Part shown: in pieces, positions 18,638-26,837 of the stretch
Position numbering within the stretch: position 1 is the stretch's first letter
Layout: every line of letters begins with the position of its first letter
Assembly: GCF_017104565.1 (NCBI RefSeq)
Contig: NZ_JAAGPD010000007.1
Location: 212,444-276,443, forward strand
Length of the DNA: 64,000 nucleotides
Direction of reading: 5' to 3'
From: Paraburkholderia sp. Tr-20389
GTDB lineage: Bacteria; Pseudomonadota; Gammaproteobacteria; Burkholderiales; Burkholderiaceae
Position numbers and translations under genes: made by a program
The notes under the pieces: generated by a model
The model's database searches: none
The model's input: the letters and a program-made list of their open reading frames with translations, nothing else
Told to the model about the DNA's origin: nothing

Positions 18638-18682
18638 CGTGTTTGCTGCCGTTCAGCCGAAGATGATATGCAGTTCAGGCCA

Positions 18683-19891
18683 TCAGGTATCGTTCCAGCC
18701 ACCCGAGTCGTCGTTGCTGCCCATGTCCACGCCGCCGCCGTCGTTCCAGTCGTTGGTGCCCTGGCCGAAGTCGATCGAGCCCGCGTCGTTGCCGCCGCGT
18801 TTGCGCGATTCGTCGTCGACGATCACGTCGCGCTCGACCACGCGATCTCTGCCGGAATTGAGCGCTTCGCCCAGCAGCACGCCCGTGAGCAGGCCGCCCA
18901 TGCCACTGCCGAAGCCGCCGCCTTGCTGCACGATAACGGGCGGCTGCTGTTGCTGCGGATACGGGTAGGGTGCTTGAGGAGGATAGCCCGGCTGCTGGCT
19001 GCGGCCAAACGCCTCGTTCGCTTCACGTGCATATGGCGAGTCGCCCGCCGCCGAGGCCGCAGGTGCCGCGTTCGGATCGGGCCTGCCTTCGGCGCGGGCC
19101 TTGAGGCTCGCGACCTGCCGTTCGAGATCTTCGATCTGATACGGCGGCACCGGGTTCTTGCTGTTCGACAGCGATTCGACCAGTTGCCGCAACTGCGTTT
19201 CCGCGCCTTCGACTTCGCGTTCGAGCGCTTCATGTCCCGGTGCCGTCGACAGCTTCACGTCGAGCTTCAGCGAACGCACGTCGTTGAGCAGATCGGTGGC
19301 GCGCTTGAGTTGCGCGCGGCGATCGTCGTTGGCGCGCGTGTCGTCCTGCGAGCGCGCGCGGCGCAGGGTCCAGCGCAGAATCAGTGCGATCGCGGCGATC
19401 AGCACGACGATACCGATCCACATGCCCATCGACGGGCCGTGCCGCTGCGGCGCCTGCTGGATCGCCGACTGCGTGGCAGGCGCGGATTCCTGCTGCGCGA
19501 ACGGATTGCCGGTGCGATGGGTGACACCACCGCCACCACTGCCGCCGCCGACACGCGCGGCGTCGGCGCGCAGACGTGCTTCCGTCTGCGCGAAGCGGCC
19601 GGGGTCCGTGAAGCGGACTTGCGGGTCGAGCGTCTTTGCCTGTTGAAGCTGTGCGAGCGCGTCGGCGGGGCGGCCTTCGCGGTCGAGCACCTGCGCGTAA
19701 AGATAGTGCGCGCGCGCGCTGTCGGGATGTGCCTTCAGCACTTCGTTCAACTGCGAGTCGGCCTTCTGCCAGTCGCCCTGTTGAATCGTTGTTTCGATCT
19801 GCGTCGCGGTCGGCACCGCGAACGCGGCACCCGATAACAGCATCAGCGAGAGCGTCAGGGAAACACCGGCTGCTGCGAGAAATTTTTTCAT
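18683..19891 (-). CDS. Membrane-anchored TPR protein, putative PspA partner
   Basis: A 402-residue protein. It has a signal peptide (residues 1-25), a periplasmic tetratricopeptide-like region (about 30-110: TIQQGDWQKADSQLNEVL, then AHYLYAQVLDREGRPADALA) and a glycine-rich linker. One membrane helix lies at 155-176 (MGMWIGIVVLIAAIALIL). Behind it comes a probably cytoplasmic coiled-coil stretch (about 190-270), then a Pro/Gln-rich segment and a Gly/Asp/Asn-rich tail. Homologs beside pspA occur in related genera. It follows pspA by 97 bases and shares its terminator, so the two are likely co-transcribed. It may link envelope status to PspA; that role is inference. The ribosome-binding site is weak. 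Confidence 0.75.
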   Translation of the reverse strand: MKKFLAAAGVSLTLSLMLLSGAAFAVPTATQIETTIQQGDWQKADSQLNEVLKAHPDSARAHYLYAQVLDREGRPADALAQLQQAKTLDPQVRFTDPGRFAQTEARLRADAARVGGGSGGGGVTHRTGNPFAQQESAPATQSAIQQAPQRHGPSMGMWIGIVVLIAAIALILRWTLRRARSQDDTRANDDRRAQLKRATDLLNDVRSLKLDVKLSTAPGHEALEREVEGAETQLRQLVESLSNSKNPVPPYQIEDLERQVASLKARAEGRPDPNAAPAASAAGDSPYAREANEAFGRSQQPGYPPQAPYPYPQQQQPPVIVQQGGGFGSGMGGLLTGVLLGEALNSGRDRVVERDVIVDDESRKRGGNDAGSIDFGQGTNDWNDGGGVDMGSNDDSGGWNDT

Positions 19892-19988
19892 GTGCGGGCC
19901 GGGCGCATTGACGCCCGTCTCCATACTAACGAGTTGCCGTGCCGCGCGGCCTCGTGTCGAAACACGCGCGGCACATCGCCTGTTGCGC

Positions 19989-20669
19989 TTACTGCGCAGG
20001 CGTGTCCAGCTGCTTCTTCAACGCGGCGAGACGGTCGTCGACGGACGGTCCGCGATTCAGGTCCGCGAGCTTGTCGTCGAGCGCCTTGCCGCTCTTCGTG
20101 TCGGCGGAATTCAGGCGCGCGTCGGAACGTGCATTCGACAGCGCGACCTTGTCCTCCAGCTTCTGGAAGTCTTCAGCAAGATTCTTGCCGCCGATGCCAC
20201 CCAGCGCGGTGGCCGCCGTGTCTTTGGCCTGCGCGATCTGCTGCTTGGCCTGCAGGATGTTCGAGCGCGCGTTGAGGTCGTTGCGGCGCTGACGCATGTC
20301 GTCGATCTGCGTCTTCAACTGCTCGACGGAAGGTTCGAGCGTGGTGAGTTCCTTCGCGAGTGCATCGCGCTCGGCTTCCGCCGTCGCCTGTGCGCCGAGC
20401 GCCTCGCGTGCGAGCGCTTCGTCGCCGGCTTGCAGCGCGCGCTTCGCGCCGTCTTCGTACTTCTTTGCCTTGTCGGCTGCCACGTCGCGCTTGCTTTGCT
20501 GCGTCGCGACCTGCGCCTGGATCTCGATCAGCGAGTTCTCCGCTTTCGCGATGCTGTCGTCGAGTTCGCGCACGATCTGGCGCGCATCACGCGACGGGTC
20601 CTGCACGGAATCGGCTGCGTCGTTCAAGAGACCTTTGACTGTCCGCGTGATGCTGTCAAAAAGCGACAT
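19989..20669 (-). CDS. PspA/IM30 (ESCRT-III-like) membrane-stress protein
   Basis: A 226-residue, almost wholly helical protein. The start MSLFDSITRTVKGLLNDAAD is the amphipathic helix 0/1 of the PspA/Vipp1 family. The coiled-coil hairpin region follows, rich in Ala, Lys, Glu and Gln. Proteins of this family polymerise on the inner face of the cytoplasmic membrane and help maintain it under stress. GGAGGG lies five bases before the ATG at 20669; the in-frame ATG four codons earlier lacks that spacing. None of pspB, pspC or pspF is adjacent; instead, a membrane TPR protein follows. I found no convincing sigma-54 promoter upstream. Confidence 0.87.
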   Translation of the reverse strand: MSLFDSITRTVKGLLNDAADSVQDPSRDARQIVRELDDSIAKAENSLIEIQAQVATQQSKRDVAADKAKKYEDGAKRALQAGDEALAREALGAQATAEAERDALAKELTTLEPSVEQLKTQIDDMRQRRNDLNARSNILQAKQQIAQAKDTAATALGGIGGKNLAEDFQKLEDKVALSNARSDARLNSADTKSGKALDDKLADLNRGPSVDDRLAALKKQLDTPAQ

Positions 20670-21188
20670 GAAACCCTCCATTGATTGAAATCGACGCTGA
20701 ATACCCGGCGCGTGGAACAGGGTGCGTGACGACGTCGACTACACGTAGTTTACGCCGCCGTGCACGACGCTGCGGGTCTGCTGCATGTCATCCGCTATGC
20801 GTCCGTTCACGCAGGTTCCAGGATGACCATGCAGCCGGTCCTGACATCGGGGCGCACAGGCGGATTGCAATAGCGGCATGCAAATTTAACCTGCCGCCGC
20901 AACGTCGCACTTCGCACCCGTTGACGCATCGTCTGCACCTTGCAGGCGATAAGTGAGCGGGTATTCAACAGCTCGCGGATATTACACCACGGGCACACTT
21001 AAACCCGACTTAAAGTGCGATTTCCTGCGTGTTTTAGCGGCTCTCTTTGCAATCTTTTGCAGCGTCGAAGAGTGCGCGCAACGACATGAACGAATCAGCG
21101 CGCGCGTTTGTCAAAGCGTGTCGAAACGCGCGGACACGCATGGCCGGATTCTTTCGGATAGCCGACGATACGACGCGCCGCTGGGCGT
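20670..21188. other. Intergenic region upstream of pspA
   Basis: A 519-base gap between pspA and the end of the ribbon-helix-helix gene, both on the minus strand. I see no gene. It includes an AT-richer patch around 20980-21040 with a weak CACTT/AAGTG repeat, and presumably the pspA promoter. The -24/-12 signature of sigma-54 was sought and not found. Confidence 0.35.
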
Positions 21189-21854
21189 TCACGCGAAGCG
21201 GCCGCTGCCTTTGGCGGGATCGATGCCCGATTCGTCGTCGTCCTGCTCCTGGTGACGCTTGCCAGTTGCGTTACGTTTCGATGTGAGCAGTGTGGGGGTT
21301 CTGGATGGCGTGCGCATGTCGGCGCCTGCTTGAGGCGAGTCCGCTGCGTCGGCGGACGCGAGGGCGGCGGCTTTTGCGGCCGCGACACGCGCGGCTGCTT
21401 CGGCGGCGGCCTGGGTTGCAGCCTGCCCGGCGGCATCTTCGTCCATGCTGTCGAGCGCAGAAAGAGCGGCAACGGACGACGGGCGCGCGAGATCGATAGG
21501 GGCGAGCGCTTCTTGCGATGTGTCGGAGGCGGGGAAGCCGGTATCGTTTTCAGACGGCGCGGGCGCGTCGCGCAGCGCAGGCGTCTTGAACGCAGCCGGC
21601 GCAGCCTGCCGCAGATGCTTGCTGGACCGCGCGACACGCTGCAGCGCTTCGTTCAGCGCATCGGGTTCGCGCGGCGCGCGCAGCCGGTCGACGATGCTCG
21701 CCGCCTTGACCTGTTCGCTGGTCGCGCCGAAGCTCAGCACCGCACGGCGCATCAGTTCGCTGACGCTGATGCCGAGGTTTTCGGCCGTCGAGGAGATGGC
21801 GCGTTTCTGGGCGGGTGTCACGAAGACGACGATGCGTTCGCTGGGCTTGTTCAT
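21189..21854 (-). CDS. Ribbon-helix-helix-like protein with low-complexity tail
   Basis: A 221-residue protein. Its first 50 residues (SERIVVFVTPAQKRAISSTA, then ENLGISVSELMRRAVL) look like a ribbon-helix-helix DNA-binding domain of the CopG/MobC type: a short strand followed by two helices. Residues about 65-221 are low in complexity. They include an Ala-rich helix (AATQAAAEAAARVAAAKAAA) and a basic/acidic C-terminus (SKRNATGKRHQEQDDDESG). No toxin gene adjoins it, so it is not an obvious antitoxin. I start at ATG 21854; an in-frame frame reaches 21941 but that stretch looks non-coding. The function is unknown. Confidence 0.6.
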   Translation of the reverse strand: MNKPSERIVVFVTPAQKRAISSTAENLGISVSELMRRAVLSFGATSEQVKAASIVDRLRAPREPDALNEALQRVARSSKHLRQAAPAAFKTPALRDAPAPSENDTGFPASDTSQEALAPIDLARPSSVAALSALDSMDEDAAGQAATQAAAEAAARVAAAKAAALASADAADSPQAGADMRTPSRTPTLLTSKRNATGKRHQEQDDDESGIDPAKGSGRFA

Positions 21855-22470
21855 AGATCGGCTCGCGTTCTTTGTTGGTGTCGAACTGCGGTGGAATCCG
21901 GGCAGGCGGCGAATCCTGCTTGTCGCGCGTCGAACCATCATAAGACGAAAACGCGGCGCGCGGTTACACGCGGGTGCAAATCGGGCGTGGGCGTAAAATG
22001 GCTGTCACATCAATGGGTTGGCGTGCTTCCGGGCGGATTGTCCACAGGCCTCTCCACATTTTCTGTTGATAACCGCATGCGCGGCGCACAAGCCGGTCTG
22101 AGCGGTGCAACGCGGTGTATTTACGTACTTCGGGGCGCAATCATGAGGGAATTCTTACAAAAAAATCACGATCGGCGCCGCTTGATTTCTTTAAAATGCG
22201 CTGTTACGTTGCGCCAGACACTGCCCGGGCGCGCCGTGCGACCGGCTGGGACGGGGTAAAACAGCCGGTGCTGCGCGGAGGCAATCGCCGGGTATGAAGC
22301 GTCGCGCCACGCGGCATACGACTGCGCCGTTGAACGGACTGGCGCGAAGGCGCCGATCTGGCGCACAACGGTGCCGCGGCTGCGCTTAACCTGCGGACGG
22401 CGCCACGATCACGATTCAAGCGCACCAAGCGTGCATACCGGGCGTGCAGGACGCGCCCATCATTCCAGTC
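21855..22470. other. Intergenic region upstream of the penicillin-binding protein gene
   Basis: A 616-base divergent gap with no gene that I can support. It contains TTGTCCACA at 22038-22046 and TCTGTTGATAAC at 22062-22073, both DnaA-box-like 9-mer relatives; the second is repeated downstream of the next gene. An AT-rich patch at 22150-22200 (ACAAAAAAATC, TTGATTTCTTTAAAATG) is the likeliest promoter area for the penicillin-binding protein gene. Confidence 0.4.
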
Positions 22471-25014
22471 ATGCCAATTATCAAACGACCGAGTTCTTCC
22501 AGTTCCTCCGGGCATCCGGGCCGCGAGCCATCTTTCGGCAGCAACGACAACCCGAGCCGCGATTACCGCTACGCGCAGCGCGAAGAAGACGCCGGCGATG
22601 AGCGCGGCCGTGGAGGGCGCTCCGGGGGACGCTCGATAGGCGGCACGATCGCGATGTGGTTCGCCGGGCTGTTCGCGACGCTTGCCGTGGTCGGCGCGCT
22701 GATCATCGGGTACGCGCTCGTGGTGATGGGTCCGCAGCTGCCGTCGCTCGACGCGCTGACCGACTATCGTCCGAAGGTGCCGCTGCGCATCTACACGGCG
22801 GACCATGTGCTGATCGGCGAGTTCGGCGAAGAGCGCCGCAGCCTCGTGCGCTTCCAGGACATCCCCGACGTGCAGAAGAAGGCGGTGCTCGCGATCGAGG
22901 ACTACCGCTTCTACGAGCACGGCGGCGTCGATTTCATCGGCATTCTGCGCGCGGGTTTCGCGGACATCATGCACGGCGGTTCGTCGCAGGGCGCGAGCAC
23001 GATCACGATGCAGGTGGCGCGCAACTTCTTCCTGTCGAGCGAAAAGACGTACACGCGCAAGGTCTATGAAATGCTGCTCGCGTACAAGATCGAGCGCGCG
23101 CTCACCAAAGACCAGATTCTCGAGCTGTACATGAACCAGATCTATCTGGGCGAGCGCGCTTACGGCTTCGCGGCTGCGGCGCGCGTGTACTTCGGCAAGG
23201 ATCTGAAAGACATCACGCTCGCGGAAGCGGCGATGCTCGCGGGCCTGCCGAAGGCGCCGTCCGCGTACAACCCGGTTGTCAATCCGAAGCGCGCGAAGAT
23301 CCGTCAGGAATACATCCTGAAGCGGATGCTCGACCTGAACTACATCACGCAGGACCAGTACAACCAGGCTGTGAAGGAAGAGATTCGCACGAAGACGGCG
23401 GGCAACGAGTACAGCGTGCATGCCGAGTACATCGCGGAAATGGTGCGCCAGATGATGTACGCGCAGTACAAGGACGAAACGTACACGCGCGGTCTCAACG
23501 TGACGACGACGATCGACTCCGCCGATCAGGAAGCCGCCTATCGCGCGGTGCGCAAGGGCGTGATGGACTACGAGCGCCGCCACGGCTATCGCGGGCCGGA
23601 AGGCTTCGTCGAATTGCCGGCTGCGGGCGACGAGCGCGACGAGGCGATCGAAGACGCGCTGAACGATCACCCTGACAACGGCGAGATCGTCGCCGCCGTC
23701 GTGACGTCGGCGACGGCGAAGGAAGTGAAGGCACAACTGCTCGACGGCACGCAGGCGAGCGTGACGGGCGACGGCCTGCGCTTCGCCGCGGGTTCGCTGT
23801 CGGCGCGTGCGGCGCAGGCGCAGAAGATCCGGCCAGGCTCGATCGTGCGACTGGTGGCCGATGCGAACGGCAAATGGCAGATCACGCAGTTGCCGCAAGT
23901 GGAGGGCGCGCTGGTGTCGATGACGCCGCAGGACGGCGCGATCCGCTCGCTCGTCGGCGGCTTCGACTTCAACAAGAACAAGTTCAATCACGTGACGCAG
24001 GCATGGCGTCAGCCGGGGTCGAGCTTCAAGCCGTTCATCTATTCGGCTGCGCTCGACAAGGGCCTCGGACCGGCGACGATCATCAACGACGCGCCGCTGT
24101 ACTTCCCGCCGAGCGCGCCGGGCGGCGACGCATGGGAGCCGAAGGACGACGACCAGCCCGACGGTCCGATGCCGATGCGTCTCGCGCTGCAGAAGTCGAA
24201 GAACCTGGTGTCGATTCGCATCCTGTCGTATATCGGCACGAAGTACGCGCAGGACTTCGTCACGCAGCGCTTCGGTTTCGACGCCGACAAGACGCCGCCG
24301 TACTTGCCGATGGCGCTCGGCGCGGGTCTGGTCACGCCGCTGCAATCGGCGGGCGCGTATAGCGTGTTCGCGAACGGCGGCTACCGGATCAATCCGTATC
24401 TGATCGCCGAAGTCGACGATGCGCACGGCCAGCCGCTGTCGCGCGCCCAGCCGTTGACGGCGGGTCGCGATGCGCCGCGCACGCTCGAGCCGCGCAACGC
24501 GTACATCATGAACAGCCTGCTGCATTCGGTGGCGACGGCGGGCACGGGCGCGGGCACCAACGTGCTGCATCGAAGCGACCTGCAAGGCAAGACGGGTACG
24601 ACGAACGACGCGAAGGACGGCTGGTTCGCCGGCTATCAGCAATCGCTGGTGGCCGTCGCGTGGATGGGTTACGACCAGCCGAAGTCGCTCGGCAGCCGCG
24701 AATTCGGCGCGCAGCTGGCGCTGCCGATCTGGGTCGAGTACATGCAGCGCGCACTGCGCGGCGTGCCGCAAGCCGAGCCGGAAGTGCCGCCGGGCGTGAC
24801 GACCGTCGATGGCGAACTGTTCTATGCGGACATGACGCCGGGCGCAGGCTTTGTCGCGAGCATCGGCATGGATTCGGCGAATCCGCTGGCGAGCGGCGGC
24901 GATGCCGTCGGTGCGGTGGGACCTGCGGGGATGACGCCGCCCGCGCCGCCGCCGAACGTCACGTCGACGGAGAAGAAGCAGATCATGGATTTGTTCGAGT
25001 CGAACAAGCCTTGA
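22471..25014 (+). CDS. Class A penicillin-binding protein 1A (transglycosylase/transpeptidase)
   Basis: An 847-residue bifunctional peptidoglycan synthase. It has a Ser/Arg/Gly-rich cytoplasmic N-terminus of about 58 residues and one membrane helix (59-86). A GT51 transglycosylase domain follows, with E143 in IEDYRFYEHGG, GASTITMQ and ELYMNQIYLG. After a linker with OB-like character comes the transpeptidase domain: nucleophile S517 in GSSFKPF, SKN at 576-578 and KTG at 707-709. All catalytic motifs are intact. It polymerises and crosslinks peptidoglycan in the periplasm. The start is uncertain: ATG 22471 or GTG 22444, neither with a good ribosome-binding site. The usual mrcA neighbour pilM is absent, so this may be a second PBP1A copy. 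Confidence 0.92.
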   Translation: MPIIKRPSSSSSSGHPGREPSFGSNDNPSRDYRYAQREEDAGDERGRGGRSGGRSIGGTIAMWFAGLFATLAVVGALIIGYALVVMGPQLPSLDALTDYRPKVPLRIYTADHVLIGEFGEERRSLVRFQDIPDVQKKAVLAIEDYRFYEHGGVDFIGILRAGFADIMHGGSSQGASTITMQVARNFFLSSEKTYTRKVYEMLLAYKIERALTKDQILELYMNQIYLGERAYGFAAAARVYFGKDLKDITLAEAAMLAGLPKAPSAYNPVVNPKRAKIRQEYILKRMLDLNYITQDQYNQAVKEEIRTKTAGNEYSVHAEYIAEMVRQMMYAQYKDETYTRGLNVTTTIDSADQEAAYRAVRKGVMDYERRHGYRGPEGFVELPAAGDERDEAIEDALNDHPDNGEIVAAVVTSATAKEVKAQLLDGTQASVTGDGLRFAAGSLSARAAQAQKIRPGSIVRLVADANGKWQITQLPQVEGALVSMTPQDGAIRSLVGGFDFNKNKFNHVTQAWRQPGSSFKPFIYSAALDKGLGPATIINDAPLYFPPSAPGGDAWEPKDDDQPDGPMPMRLALQKSKNLVSIRILSYIGTKYAQDFVTQRFGFDADKTPPYLPMALGAGLVTPLQSAGAYSVFANGGYRINPYLIAEVDDAHGQPLSRAQPLTAGRDAPRTLEPRNAYIMNSLLHSVATAGTGAGTNVLHRSDLQGKTGTTNDAKDGWFAGYQQSLVAVAWMGYDQPKSLGSREFGAQLALPIWVEYMQRALRGVPQAEPEVPPGVTTVDGELFYADMTPGAGFVASIGMDSANPLASGGDAVGAVGPAGMTPPAPPPNVTSTEKKQIMDLFESNKP

Positions 25015-25041
25015 TGGTTTGAGGTTTCGATGTAGTGAAAG

Positions 25042-25076
25042 ACGCGCCCGTGGTGTACATCACGGGCGCGTTTTCT
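25042..25076 (+). terminator. Terminator of the penicillin-binding protein gene
   Basis: Perfect 11-bp stem ACGCGCCCGTG (25042-25052) / CACGGGCGCGT (25061-25071) around an eight-base loop, with a T-rich tail TTTTCTTTT. Confidence 0.92.
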
Positions 25077-25151
25077 TTTGCGCTAGTGGCGGCGTGCGCG
25101 CCACTCGGTGATTTCGTTGTGCGCTCAGCGGGTTAGCGAAGATGTCCAGGT

Positions 25152-25188
25152 GTTATCAACAACCCTGCCAACAGAATCTGTTGATAAC
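25152..25188. repeat. Nested inverted repeats GTTATCAACA ... TGTTGATAAC
   Basis: Arms GTTATCAACA (25152-25161) and TGTTGATAAC (25179-25188) are perfect complements. A second palindrome, CAACAGA-A-TCTGTTG (25169-25183), overlaps the right arm, so two hairpins exclude each other. TTATCAACA differs by one base from the DnaA box TTATCCACA. The 12-mer TCTGTTGATAAC occurs again at 22062-22073, on the other side of the penicillin-binding protein gene. Confidence 0.7.
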
Positions 25189-25341
25189 CTCGCTGAACGC
25201 GCATCGTCCGTTTTTCAGGCACCCGCAGCGCAATCTGCATCGCGGGAAAAATCCGTCGCTGGCTCAATGACTTATCCCGCTTGTCCCGGCGATCTCAACA
25301 AGATCATCCCCAGAAACTGGGGATAACTCGATGCACGTCGC

Positions 25342-26835
25342 TCACTGCGCAGCGGATCCCGCACCCGTCGAGACCGACGCAGCGTGCGCCACATCCGCGG
25401 GCGGATTCCCCATCGCCTGAAACAACGCGGCCGTGTCGTTCAGACGCGCGCCCGTATAACGGATCTCGTCGAGCCGCGCGTTCTGATACTGCTGCTCGCT
25501 GGCTCGTGACGACGTCACGGGCACGGCGCCCAGCCGATACCGTGCTGACGTTTCGTCGAACGCGTGCTGCGCCGCGCGCGCGGCAACATTCGCGGCATCG
25601 AGCGATTGCGCGTCATGTTCCAGCGCTGCCAGCGTATCGGCGACATTCTGAAACGCGGCCAACACCGTCTGCTTGTATTGCGACGTTGCGGCTTCATACG
25701 AAGCCACCGCTGCGCGCCGCTGCGCGAACAACGCGCCGCCGTGAAAGATCGGCTGCGTGATCGATGCGCCGATGCTCCAGATCGCGCCCGCGCCCGAGAG
25801 CGCGACGGGCCAGCTGAAGCCGCCCTGGCCCATCGATGCGCTCAACGTGATGCTTGGATACATCTGCGCCGTCGCGACGCCGACATCGGCGGCGGCTGCC
25901 TTCAGCGTCGCGTCGGCTGCCTCGATGTCCGGGCGCGCTTTCAGCAGATCGGACGGCACCGACACGGGCACCTGTTCGGGCACATGCAGCGACGCGAGAT
26001 CGAGAGGCGGCGGCGCGGCGTCCGGCGTACGGCCGAGCAGCACGGCGAGCGCATGGCGCGTCGTCAGCAGTTGCTGGCGCGCGGCGGGCAGACTCGCGGC
26101 AAGCGACGCCGCACTTTGCTGCGCATTGAGCAGATCGCTATGCGATAGCGCGCCGAGATCGTAGCGGCGTTGCGTGTCGCGCGTTTGCTCGTTGGCGAGC
26201 GTGACGAGGCGTTCCGTGGTCTTCACCTGCGCATCGAGCATCGCCGCGGATACCGACGCCGTCACGATGTTCGCGGCGAGCGCGCGCCGCGCCGCATCGA
26301 ACTGGAACGCCTGCACGTTCACGCGCGAGGCCAGCGCCGCGTTCGCGAGCCGCGCCGCGCCGAAGATGTCGAAGGTGTACTGCGCCTGCAACTGCCCGAC
26401 GAAGGTGTTGTACAGAAACGTGTTTGGCCCGGCCTCGGGAATGCCGAGCGCGCGCTGGCGCGCGGCCTGGCCGCCGCCGTCGATGGTCGGCAGCATGTTG
26501 CTGCCGATCTGCGCACGCAACTGCTCGCGGGCCGCCGTCAGACTCTTGTCGGCGGCGGCGAGCGTCGGACTGTTGCGCAAGCCTTCGTCGACGAGCGCGT
26601 TCAGATCATCCGATTGAAACGTGCGCCACCATTCCGGCACCGCCTTGGCACCGATGACGAACTGCTGCGTGACGCCTTGCGCGGGCACCGTCTGCGCCGG
26701 TTGCTCAGCGGCGCCGTAATGCGCGGGTTCGGGCATTGCGGGTGGGTTGCCGTTTGGTCCGAACGAGCAGGCCGCCGCGAACACGGAAGCCACGGCCACT
26801 GCGCAAGACCTGCGGGTCATCGAAAAGAGGCTCAT
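25342..26835 (-). CDS. RND efflux outer-membrane lipoprotein (NodT/OprM family)
   Basis: A 497-residue outer-membrane factor that forms the exit duct of a tripartite pump. The N-terminus is a lipoprotein signal with the lipobox ASVFAAACS (lipid-modified C23). Two outer-membrane-efflux repeats follow, with helical coiled-coil stretches rich in Ala, Gln and Arg; LKARPDIEAADATLKAA is a family hallmark (RPDI.AA). It is the last gene of the operon. Its ATG at 26835 lies three bases past the stop of the pump gene, and GGGGA is eight bases upstream. Confidence 0.92.
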   Translation of the reverse strand: MSLFSMTRRSCAVAVASVFAAACSFGPNGNPPAMPEPAHYGAAEQPAQTVPAQGVTQQFVIGAKAVPEWWRTFQSDDLNALVDEGLRNSPTLAAADKSLTAAREQLRAQIGSNMLPTIDGGGQAARQRALGIPEAGPNTFLYNTFVGQLQAQYTFDIFGAARLANAALASRVNVQAFQFDAARRALAANIVTASVSAAMLDAQVKTTERLVTLANEQTRDTQRRYDLGALSHSDLLNAQQSAASLAASLPAARQQLLTTRHALAVLLGRTPDAAPPPLDLASLHVPEQVPVSVPSDLLKARPDIEAADATLKAAAADVGVATAQMYPSITLSASMGQGGFSWPVALSGAGAIWSIGASITQPIFHGGALFAQRRAAVASYEAATSQYKQTVLAAFQNVADTLAALEHDAQSLDAANVAARAAQHAFDETSARYRLGAVPVTSSRASEQQYQNARLDEIRYTGARLNDTAALFQAMGNPPADVAHAASVSTGAGSAAQ

Positions 26836-26837
26836 GA

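Larger units (their letters stand above)
25015..25341. other. Intergenic region between two convergent units, with several inverted repeats
   Basis: A 327-base convergent gap. It holds the terminator at 25042-25076, the nested inverted repeat at 25152-25188 (listed separately), and a perfect 8-bp hairpin ATCCCCAG-AAA-CTGGGGAT at 25306-25324 without a T tract. No gene is visible. Confidence 0.5.

Noticed and set aside
20870-20900. A sigma-54 promoter for pspA in the minus direction.
   Set aside because: TTGCA-like pieces occur, but the GG and GC elements are not spaced correctly.
22038-22073. A replication origin suggested by DnaA-box-like 9-mers here and at 25152-25188.
   Set aside because: Only a few imperfect boxes, no AT-rich unwinding element and no dnaA, repA or parAB genes nearby. 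Kept as a repeat finding only.
22204-24771. A long open frame (over 800 codons) antisense to the penicillin-binding protein gene.
   Set aside because: High-GC coding DNA often leaves the opposite strand open. The sequence is Arg/His/Val-rich without any domain, and the sense frame has every PBP motif.
25306-25324. ATCCCCAG-AAA-CTGGGGAT as a terminator of the efflux operon.
   Set aside because: The stem is perfect, but neither strand has a T tract after it, so I record it only in the intergenic description.
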